From Clostridiales bacterium (GTDB lineage: Bacteria; Bacillota; Clostridia; Oscillospirales; Oscillospiraceae): a stretch of DNA of 40,403 nucleotides. The position numbers were made by a program, and so were the translations under genes. A model generated the notes under the pieces. The model did not search any database. It saw nothing but the letters and a program-made list of their open reading frames with translations, and had not been told where the DNA came from. Positions 34,788 through 40,403 of this stretch are shown one piece after another; position 1 is the stretch's first letter, and every line of letters begins with the position of its first letter. The stretch lies in the NCBI GenBank assembly GCA_021202775.1, contig JAJQCJ010000017.1, positions 1 through 40,403 on the forward strand, in the 5' to 3' direction.

Positions 34788-35018
34788 TTAGTCGTTTTCA
34801 ATAGTCTTATCCGTCACCTTCTTTTCATCATGCTTAATATCCAGCTGCTCCATCCTGATATAATACTCCAACAGACGAATCACATATTCCGGAGCATGAC
34901 GGTTCCCGCGTTCCCACTCTGTGACCGTCCGGTAAGGAATCTGGAAAAATTCACAGAATTCCTTCCGATTCATCCCTGTACTTTCACGAAGCTCCCTTAC
35001 CTTTTCCATGCAATCCAT
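34788..35018 (-). CDS. Small HTH (XRE-like) regulator of the element
   Basis: 76 residues, ATG with GGAGGG six bases upstream. The helix-turn-helix is clear: VRELRESTGMNRKEFCEFF, IPYRTVTEWERGNRHAPEYV. A typical small element-borne regulator that binds DNA as a dimer and may control the recombinase/KilA-N unit or the replication genes on either side. It lies 17 bp before the KilA-N remnant. Confidence 0.88.
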   Translation of the reverse strand: MDCMEKVRELRESTGMNRKEFCEFFQIPYRTVTEWERGNRHAPEYVIRLLEYYIRMEQLDIKHDEKKVTDKTIEND

Positions 35019-35098
35019 TTCTTACCCTCCATAGCTGCATACACATTGTGTATGCATTATAACATACAGGAAATACTCTTGCAATAGGAAATTCGATT

Positions 35099-35314
35099 TT
35101 ATGCTGCCTTTTCCATTGAAATCTCATCACAACTACTGCCGCTTTCAGCAATCTCTTTTGATTTTCTGTTAGCATCAAATGAAACAACTGCTGAAGACGG
35201 ATTTTTCTTTTTTTCGAGAACCTGAGGCCCATACTTTAATATAAGCTGGGCCATAACATCAATACAGCGTTCAAAAGCAACATTATCTTCTATGTTATCG
35301 TAATATTTCTTCAC
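35099..35314 (-). CDS. Small unrecognised element protein, 71 residues
   Basis: Start chosen as GTG 35314, because AAAGGAGGT lies nine bases upstream; the longer frame to 35350 runs through that site. Helical and charged (KKYYDNIEDNVAFERCIDVM then AQLILKYGPQVLEKKK). Similar short proteins are, to my knowledge, common in clostridial integrative elements, but I cannot name a function. No membrane helix. Confidence 0.65.
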   Translation of the reverse strand: MKKYYDNIEDNVAFERCIDVMAQLILKYGPQVLEKKKNPSSAVVSFDANRKSKEIAESGSSCDEISMEKAA

Positions 35315-35403
35315 GGGATGACCACCTCCTTTCCAATCTCCATATGGCACCTATGGCTCAAAAATGAGCGATAGGTTAAGGGGAACCCGGCATGAAAAAG
35401 CCT

Positions 35404-35597
35404 GACAACGAAGTCTGACAACGCGCTCCAAAAGACTTTTCAAACCATGCTCGATTCCCCTGTTTTGATGTGATAAGTTTTTTTCTTTTTTTCTGTTGCT
35501 TTCGTTGTCAGAAAGAAAAAAGTAAGTAAAATAGGGCTTTCCGGGCAGATTTCCTGACAACGCGCCCGACAACGGGCTGACAACAAAACCGACAACG
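35404..35597. repeat. GACAACG iteron-like repeats
   Basis: GACAACG occurs at 35404, 35417, 35556, 35568 and 35591, with GACAACA at 35579 and one inverted copy at 35503-35509. The right-hand four are 11-12 bp apart, one helical turn. The array fills the gap between the VapE stop (35600) and the next small gene. It is a candidate replication origin or regulator array. Confidence 0.7.
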
Positions 35598-35599
35598 CG

Positions 35600-37024
35600 C
35601 TACTCAATTTTCGGCTTCAGCCACTCATCAGGCATCCCCATTTGACGGGCTTCCTCATCGGTCACTTTCTGAAAACCGTCACTTTCAGCGTCCCCGTTGT
35701 CAGCACTCTGAATCCGTTCCCACCCTTTCTGCCGGTTATACGGCGCAGGGAAATGCCGCGGATTGTCAAACGCTTTCCACCCGACAGCGTAGTTGTTCAT
35801 GATAGAGTTGATGTCCCTGATCTCGTACTGCTTCGGCTCTTCATAAGTCGGATGCCCCAGCGCTTCATAATAAAGCTGCAGGGAGCAGACGATCTTTCCT
35901 TTGAAGTTATCCAGATAATTCAGAATCTGCATCGCCTGTGTGTCCTCCGGCATGAATTCCTTCTGGTGGTCTTGCAGGTACTTCTCCGTTTCCCGGCTGA
36001 GTTTCAGCTTAAAATTACCTTGACGGTAAATTACCATGATTTCCGCCCACATCTGGTCAATGTATGCCCTCGAAGTGGCTTCATTTTCCAGTATGTGAAC
36101 CTCTGACTGTTCCGGCTGCACCATGACCGGCAGGAAACGGCGGTTGCCCGTCCGGTCAAGCGGCAGGAAATCCAGAGTGTTGGAAGTCCCGGCAAACACA
36201 CACTGCCGTTTGTAATCTTTCGGATGAATCGCATACGGCACTTTGTAGGTATCTTTCTGTCTGCTGAGGAATGACTTGATGTCCTCAATGCTTTTCGCAT
36301 TCGCTGTGGCGATCATCTCCGGCATTTCGATAATCCAGTGGCCCTGCAGCTTCCGGTATATATTTTCATCTTCCAGCCTGCGGAGATCGTCGCTGAACCA
36401 TTCATCTTTGACGGATAGGAATCGGAAGAAAGTTGACTTCCCGGCTCCCTGCCCTCCGACAAGGCACAGCATAACTTCAAACTTTGTCCCCGGTTTATAT
36501 ATCCGTGTGACCGCGCCCAGCATGAACAGCCGCAGGGCTTCATAAATATAATCGCTGGTATCTGCGCCGAGGAAATGATGCAGGGCGAACCGCACCCGTT
36601 CCTGTCCGTCCCATTGCAGGAAATCCAGATAATCCCTGATCGGATGATAGCGGTACTCATTCGCTGCTATCTTAATCGCTCCCTCAATTTTCTTTTCCGA
36701 AGATAAGTGGTAATGCTCATCCAGATACAGCATAAGGTACTGCGTGTCAACATCCGTCAGCTGCTCACTGTCGCGTTTCCATCCAAGCGGTTTTACAATG
36801 TCAATCCGGTTCGTCAGCAGGTTGTAACAGAACGCTCCTTTGAGTAACGGGTCTGACAAAAACACCGTCTTATAATTCCCCAGCGTGTTTAACACCTGCC
36901 CTTTCTCCGATACCGCCAGCAATGCTTTTACCTGTTCCACGCTCTGCGCATCCGACATCGTATCCGCAGAATGCAGCACTGCTTCTTTCATCTCCAGCGG
37001 CAGGTCTTTCAATTCATCGCTCAT
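35600..37024 (-). CDS. VapE-family (P4-like) helicase/ATPase
   Basis: 474 residues. Walker A is CLVGGQGAGKSTFFRFL, followed by the VapE segments WIIEMPEMIATANAKSIEDI, KSFLSRQKDTYKVPY, and FAGTSNTLDFLPLDRTGNRR with the arginine finger region. This is the virulence-associated-protein-E family, superfamily-3-like ATPases that act with a primase in phage and integrative-element replication. It overlaps the primase gene by 4 bp (ATGA), so the two products are probably made together. Complete, with usual length. Confidence 0.94.
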   Translation of the reverse strand: MSDELKDLPLEMKEAVLHSADTMSDAQSVEQVKALLAVSEKGQVLNTLGNYKTVFLSDPLLKGAFCYNLLTNRIDIVKPLGWKRDSEQLTDVDTQYLMLYLDEHYHLSSEKKIEGAIKIAANEYRYHPIRDYLDFLQWDGQERVRFALHHFLGADTSDYIYEALRLFMLGAVTRIYKPGTKFEVMLCLVGGQGAGKSTFFRFLSVKDEWFSDDLRRLEDENIYRKLQGHWIIEMPEMIATANAKSIEDIKSFLSRQKDTYKVPYAIHPKDYKRQCVFAGTSNTLDFLPLDRTGNRRFLPVMVQPEQSEVHILENEATSRAYIDQMWAEIMVIYRQGNFKLKLSRETEKYLQDHQKEFMPEDTQAMQILNYLDNFKGKIVCSLQLYYEALGHPTYEEPKQYEIRDINSIMNNYAVGWKAFDNPRHFPAPYNRQKGWERIQSADNGDAESDGFQKVTDEEARQMGMPDEWLKPKIE

Positions 37025-37689
37025 ATTTCGTTCACTTCCTTTCCCTTGCCATGCCTGAACCTGCTCATTTCTGAGCGGGTTGGCTCTCTGGCGTTATAGC
37101 CTGCAATCCTCTGTTCCAATGCATTGACATCCTTTGCCTTTTCGATAATCAGCGCAGCACGTTCTTCTATTGAACCGGACAGGAGCGTATCAAGCAGATA
37201 TTCCACATACGTCTGCTGTTCCAGTGCTTCTATAAAAAGCGGATGCCATTCCTCATCATCCGGCTTCGGCACATATTCCGATCTCCACTGCCTTAATAAA
37301 TGAAGGTAATCGGAATAAACACGGAAGCATTTCCGCTCTGCCTGCTGAAAACGTTCTTTCTCGGACAGCTTCCTCCTGACAGATCGGACCGGCTCTGTCG
37401 GCCTTGCCCTGGGCGACTGCCCTCGCCTGTCATAACTGACGTTAAAATCCGCAGCCAGCTTCTCGGCAGCGTCTTTCACGGTCAACCCGAAAAGGGCAGC
37501 GGTAAAATCAATCACACTCCCGTCTGCCTGACACCCGAAGCAATGGAAACGCCTGTCCACCTTCATGCTCGGATGCCTGTCATTATGGAAAGGACAGCAG
37601 GCCATCCCGTTCCGGTTTACCTTGATTCCATACCGTTCCGCAGCCTGCCGGGTGGTTACAGCCTGCTTCACAGCTTCAAATACATTCAT
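37021..37689 (-). CDS. CHC2 zinc-finger primase-like protein
   Basis: 222 residues from the ATG at 37689, with AAGGGG five bases upstream. Residues about 25-60 are a CHC2 zinc finger (CCPFHNDRHPSM, FHCFGCQADG), the DnaG N-terminal domain that recognises primer sites, followed by IDFTAALFGLTVKDAAEKLA. No TOPRIM catalytic core is seen, so it probably guides priming with the VapE partner or another enzyme. The rest is basic and helical. It ends in an ATGA overlap with VapE. Confidence 0.92.
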   Translation of the reverse strand: MNVFEAVKQAVTTRQAAERYGIKVNRNGMACCPFHNDRHPSMKVDRRFHCFGCQADGSVIDFTAALFGLTVKDAAEKLAADFNVSYDRRGQSPRARPTEPVRSVRRKLSEKERFQQAERKCFRVYSDYLHLLRQWRSEYVPKPDDEEWHPLFIEALEQQTYVEYLLDTLLSGSIEERAALIIEKAKDVNALEQRIAGYNAREPTRSEMSRFRHGKGKEVNEI

Positions 37690-37708
37690 ACGATCCCCTT
37701 TCCTGAAG

Positions 37709-37744
37709 GTCACAGACTTCGACGCAAGCATCGGTGTCTGTGAC
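37709..37744. repeat. Nine-bp inverted repeat upstream of the primase gene
   Basis: GTCACAGAC (37709-37717) and GTCTGTGAC (37736-37744) are perfect arms 18 bp apart, 20 bp upstream of the primase start. A possible operator or transcript hairpin. Confidence 0.6.
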
Positions 37745-37747
37745 TCT

Positions 37748-37802
37748 CGCGGCAGTCGCCAAATATCCGTGCAAGCACGGCTACTTGGCTCGTTGCTCCG
37801 CG
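37748..37802 (-). other. Nested palindromic structure between relaxase and primase genes
   Basis: CGCGG/CCGCG, GCCAA/TTGGC and CCGTG/CACGG arms nest in one another, giving a three-tier hairpin of about 55 bases. It lies in the only sizeable gap within the mob-primase-VapE unit. Confidence 0.55.
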
Positions 37803-37803
37803 G

Positions 37804-37846
37804 AAAAAGGCGCCTGCATTCTCAATACGAAAATGGCAGACGCCCT
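37804..37846 (-). terminator. Terminator after the relaxase gene
   Basis: Minus-strand arms AAGGGCGTCTGC and GCAGGCGCCTT pair with small bulges, and the stem ends in TTTTTCC. It begins at the relaxase stop. Confidence 0.7.
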
Positions 37847-39325
37847 TTATAATTCCATATGCTTTTTTTGTTTCTGCTGCGGCGTTCCCCGCTGCTGTTC
37901 GCGCCGTTCCTGTTCCCTACGGGCGGCTTCCTCTTTATTTTTGTTCAGCTTCGCCAGCACGGATGTCCTCGCTTTCTTCCTGACCTGTTCCACGCCCTCG
38001 CTCCCTTTATCCGGCGACTGCATGGTTGCCTTTACTTTGTTGAGCGCTTTCTGCGCTGACCTGCGGAGTTTATTTATGACCTGATCCAGCATCCCGGCCG
38101 CATAAATGCGCTTCGGTTCCGGGTCTTTGCGTTCCGGCTTTAACAGCCAGTCATGGGTTTCAGAGATCATGCGGATATCCTCTTTCTGAGTTTCCTCCCT
38201 GACAGCATCCGTAACAACCTCGACAGCTTTATCATAAGCCGCTTCGGAGACTTCCTGAAGCAGGGCTTCCACATCCTCCGTCCGCAGGATCAGGTCATTT
38301 AAAATTTCGCCCTGTTCCCCGATGGCTTCCTCATTCTTCATCATGACGTGCTTCTGCGTCTCGATCATCTCATTCTGGTCATCAAGCGTTTCCAACTGCG
38401 ACTGTATCTCCGCGACATTTTTGTCAATCGCCTTGTACTGCTTCTCCATGACAAGTGCATTCTGGTTGATCGCGGTATTCTGCCGGATAATCTTAAATGT
38501 CTGGTCTTTGATATGCTCCCCCTGCTTCTCGATTTTCTGCTCGCCTGCGGCAATCTTTTCCTTCTGCTTCGCCATGATAAAATCCTGCTTCTGCAGATAT
38601 TTGCGCCCGCCGTATTCCGGTTCTTCATCCAGATGCAGGCCGTGCTTCTTTGCAATGTCGAACATCAGCGCACGGCAGGCAGAATCGAAAACCATCTTCC
38701 GGTTGTTGTATCGCCCCGGCTTTTTATCCGGCTCCGGCAGATCGAAGCCCAGCGCTTCCAGAGCTTTCTCCTGTTGCGGGCAAAGCTCTCCGTACCTATT
38801 CTCACAGTCGAATACATGACGTTCATGAATATGCGGCGTACTCTCATCCAGATGGAGCGCCCAGTCCAGTATGTGGATATGGGAGCCGAACCTTTCATCA
38901 AAGGCGGTCATAAATTCCACCGCCACCTGTAACAGCACCTCCGGCGGGGCGTGGTCATCCATCGTGCCAAGCTGGAAGAGCGATTCCTCCGGGCAGGTCT
39001 TTTTATTTTTCCGTATATCATCAGCGGAACGGTTGCGCTCCGGATGCCGGTTCTTTTCATTCCGTCCGTTCTGCCCTTCCACATAATCACGGTAGAAGTG
39101 GGAGTAATATAATTGCTCCACATCCTCAAACGTGTTTGCAAGCTCCGTCTCCTTGTCTATGTCTGCGAAAGAGCGGTAGCCATTGAACATATCCCAGTAG
39201 ATATTTTGCTTTGCCCGCTCCGCGTCAATGTGTTCGCTGTTCTCCAGATTGAAACGTCGGTCATTGTGCTTCGGATTGTAGGTGCCGTTTTTGCCGGAGC
39301 GCCCGTTGTGCCTTGTCATTTTCAT
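37847..39325 (-). CDS. MobV/Pre-type relaxase (mobilization protein)
   Basis: 492 residues from ATG 39325 (MKMTRHNG). The in-frame extension to 39391 runs into the upstream terminator and is rejected. The N-terminal half carries DIDKETELANTFEDVE..., and the relaxase motif ALHLDESTPHIHERHVFD, the HxDExxPHxH metal site of MobV-family relaxases. The second half is a long coiled coil (about 255-400) followed by a very basic Lys/Arg/Gln tail. It should nick the element at oriT and stay bound to the transferred strand. Proteins of this exact type are often misnamed from their repetitive tail. The catalytic nucleophile was not assigned. Confidence 0.85.
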   Translation of the reverse strand: MKMTRHNGRSGKNGTYNPKHNDRRFNLENSEHIDAERAKQNIYWDMFNGYRSFADIDKETELANTFEDVEQLYYSHFYRDYVEGQNGRNEKNRHPERNRSADDIRKNKKTCPEESLFQLGTMDDHAPPEVLLQVAVEFMTAFDERFGSHIHILDWALHLDESTPHIHERHVFDCENRYGELCPQQEKALEALGFDLPEPDKKPGRYNNRKMVFDSACRALMFDIAKKHGLHLDEEPEYGGRKYLQKQDFIMAKQKEKIAAGEQKIEKQGEHIKDQTFKIIRQNTAINQNALVMEKQYKAIDKNVAEIQSQLETLDDQNEMIETQKHVMMKNEEAIGEQGEILNDLILRTEDVEALLQEVSEAAYDKAVEVVTDAVREETQKEDIRMISETHDWLLKPERKDPEPKRIYAAGMLDQVINKLRRSAQKALNKVKATMQSPDKGSEGVEQVRKKARTSVLAKLNKNKEEAARREQERREQQRGTPQQKQKKHMEL

Positions 39326-39356
39326 AAGATAAAAATTTCCTTTCATAAATTTGGGC

Positions 39357-39389
39357 AAAAAAAGACCGGGTACATTTTCGCACTCGGTC
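39357..39389 (-). terminator. Terminator between the leader ORF and the relaxase gene
   Basis: GACCG-GT and AC-CGGTC arms (39364-39389) are followed on the minus strand by seven T residues (39357-39363). It lies 32 bp before the relaxase start and 23 bp after the small leader ORF, so it should attenuate the mobilization genes. Confidence 0.85.
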
Positions 39390-39411
39390 AAACAAATATT
39401 TTTTAGGGACT

Positions 39412-39487
39412 TTATTCTTCATCAATTTCATTTGAAGTCTCAGTCTCATCTTCAATTATAAAGAATTCCAATTCGTCTTTTTTTCAT
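39412..39487 (-). pseudogene. Small acidic leader ORF (24 residues) with one surplus A
   Basis: GAAGGAG and, four bases later, ATG (39487) are followed by seven A residues. As written it gives an 11-residue peptide. With six A residues it would read MKKDELEFFIIEDETETSNE and end IDEE-stop at 39412. The acidic second frame looks coding. It directly precedes a terminator, so it could be a leader peptide. Confidence 0.45.
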
Positions 39488-39559
39488 ACCACTCCTTCTA
39501 GAAAAATTTTTTCTGGCACAACAAGCCTTAAAATTTTGCGCCTTTTTGCGTCAGATAAT

Positions 39560-39960
39560 ACCCAGTACAGATTGACGCAGGGCATCAATCTTAGCTGGGC
39601 AAGGCGTTCCACCCTTGACCCGGCAATGGCTGTCGCCCTTGACCTACGCAGGACGCTGCGCCCCTGCACCCAGCGTAAAAGGGCTGTCTCTACGCTCCGC
39701 TCCGGTCGGTGCTAAGCAAACGTCCACCGGGTCTACGCTTCGCTCCGGTCGGTCCTAAACGTGTGCCACCGGCACACAGGACCGTTTAGCACCCCTCTGC
39801 ACTCCCAACCAAGGTTTCACCTCTGGACACTAACCAAAGAAATTGCATTCCTCTGGACTTCCGCTCAAAGAAACCGGAGCACAATCGCCGGATTGCACTC
39901 AACTGGTTTTTTCGATTTTCAGCTTCATCAGCTCAGCAACGCAAGCTGATTCACTTGTAA
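39560..39960. other. Palindrome- and repeat-rich non-coding region, candidate oriT
   Basis: From 39488 to 40060 I see no credible gene. It holds a GATTGA/TCAATC inverted repeat (39571-39591), CCCTTGACC direct repeats, two 27-bp direct repeats (39689-39715 and 39732-39758, two differences), a strong palindrome (39751-39783: GGTCCT, GTGTGCC, GGCACAC, AGGACC) and an ATCAGCT/AGCTGAT pair near 39930. Its place upstream of the relaxase gene suits an origin of transfer. Confidence 0.5.
39751..39783. repeat. Strong nested palindrome upstream of the relaxase
   Basis: GGTCCT and AGGACC are outer arms; GTGTGCC and GGCACAC are inner arms with a 3-base ACC loop; TAAAC is the only unpaired part. The left arm begins inside the second 27-bp direct repeat. 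Confidence 0.85.
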
Positions 39961-40060
39961 ATGCTACGCCTTAATTTTTAATGATACCACAATAGGATTC
40001 CATTCTCAATCAGACTTTTCGCATATTTTTAATGTTTTCGGTAGTATTCCAAATCCTTTG

Positions 40061-40375
40061 TCATGACGCCTTTTTTAGTGAATGAACTACCTGAAACCCA
40101 TGCTCTTTCGCAAGCTCTCTTGCCGCAGCCCTGCGTTCCTCACTATACGGTGGAATCAGCCGGATTGACAACCGTGATTTCTCTACTGTGTATGTCACGC
40201 TCCCATCATCCGTGCTTCGTTTCAGAAAACACAGTGTGGGGTACTTTCTGCTGAACTCCGCCAATCGTCGTTTCAGTGCCGGATTAAATGTGTAAACTGT
40301 TGCTTCCTTATCCCTCTCATTGAAATGGATAATAGTTTCTTTCTCATACTTAGGGAACCTCTGATTTAATCTCAC
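40061..40375 (-). CDS. Conserved element protein of unknown function, 104 residues
   Basis: The frame starts at a GTG at 40375 with a stop codon directly before it and no clear ribosome site. The product is basic and soluble (QRFPKYEKETIIHFNERDKE, then EATVYTFNPALKRRLAEF, and RLIPPYSEERRAAARELAKE near the end). I know similar proteins as frequent hypothetical genes next to mobilization regions of clostridial elements, but not their function. The weak start may mean that translation depends on something upstream of the window. Confidence 0.7.
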   Translation of the reverse strand: MRLNQRFPKYEKETIIHFNERDKEATVYTFNPALKRRLAEFSRKYPTLCFLKRSTDDGSVTYTVEKSRLSIRLIPPYSEERRAAARELAKEHGFQVVHSLKKAS

Positions 40376-40403
40376 CTAACCGCATCGGCCACAGATATGC
40401 TAT

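Larger units (their letters stand above)
32234..40403 (-). mobile_element. Integrative mobilizable element, left part
   Basis: A lower-GC block with all genes on the minus strand: large serine recombinase, KilA-N remnant, HTH regulator, VapE ATPase, CHC2 primase, MobV relaxase and small accessory genes. No type IV secretion genes are in view, so it is either mobilizable in trans or the left part of a larger conjugative element. The right end is outside the window. Confidence 0.85.

Noticed and set aside
35351-35572. 73-residue minus-strand frame
   Set aside because: Runs through the GACAACG repeats; its Leu-Ser-Gly repeats are a by-product of the DNA repeats; no ribosome site.
39484-39669. 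61-residue minus-strand frame ahead of the leader ORF
   Set aside because: No ribosome site and an Arg-rich composition typical of a GC-rich non-coding region, although its second half looks somewhat protein-like and might repay comparison with related elements.
39761-39949. 62-residue plus-strand frame
   Set aside because: Starts inside the strong palindrome, opposite strand to every other gene of the element, no ribosome site.

Overview
The window looks like a chromosomal segment of a gut-type Clostridia bacterium, most likely Oscillospiraceae (Flavonifractor/Lawsonibacter/Oscillibacter-like). The reasons are high GC in the core part, strong AGGAGG-type ribosome binding sites, textbook sigma-A promoters with 17-bp spacers, Gly/Ser/Glu-rich lipoprotein linkers, and several small zinc-ribbon plus single-TM exported proteins. 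This placement is an inference from style, not from a search. No rRNA, tRNA or CRISPR array was seen.

Region by region. (1) 1-7.4 kb: a truncated unknown gene; an anchored BIG2-domain protein; yceD(DUF177)-rpmF on the minus strand; then on the plus strand an RluA-type pseudouridine synthase translationally coupled to a solute-binding lipoprotein, a FlK-like hot-dog thioesterase, and a membrane cyclophilin whose cytoplasmic half resembles an ECF sigma factor. (2) 7.4-10.5 kb: a GH2 beta-galactosidase (lacZ type). (3) 10.6-16.8 kb: a strong promoter driving a short structured leader with two tandem terminator hairpins ahead of an unknown gene; an alpha/beta hydrolase; an anchored double-repeat protein; a divergent HTH regulator / membrane Ser-Thr kinase pair; and an MBL-fold hydrolase. 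(4) 16.3-20.9 kb: an mglBAC galactose ABC importer operon ending in an InlB-repeat membrane protein. With lacZ it suggests galactoside use. (5) 20.9-26 kb: a small membrane protein, a calcineurin-like phosphoesterase, and a four-gene operon of a YdiB/AroE-type quinate/shikimate dehydrogenase with a complete TRAP transporter (dctQMP). (6) 26.1-29.3 kb: a minimal exopolysaccharide cassette (Wzz-like modulator, tyrosine kinase, PHP phosphatase, sugar transferase); the sugar transferase is frameshifted in an A6 run. (7) 29.7-32 kb: a lipoprotein alkyl-sulfatase with a consensus promoter.

(8) 32.2-40.4 kb: the left part of an integrative mobilizable element with visibly lower GC and different codon use. 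It carries a large serine recombinase, a broken KilA-N gene, an HTH regulator, a small unknown protein, a VapE-type helicase/ATPase, a CHC2 primase, a MobV-type relaxase, a small leader ORF with a terminator, a palindrome-rich candidate oriT, and one further small gene. All its genes are on the minus strand and several overlap as ATGA/GTGA pairs. The right end lies beyond the window.

The most noteworthy items are the sigma-like/cyclophilin fusion, the structured leader RNA at 10.65 kb, the AroE-TRAP operon with its leader terminator, the helically phased GACAACG repeats beside the VapE gene, and two coding A-runs that each carry one surplus A (biological slippage or assembly error).
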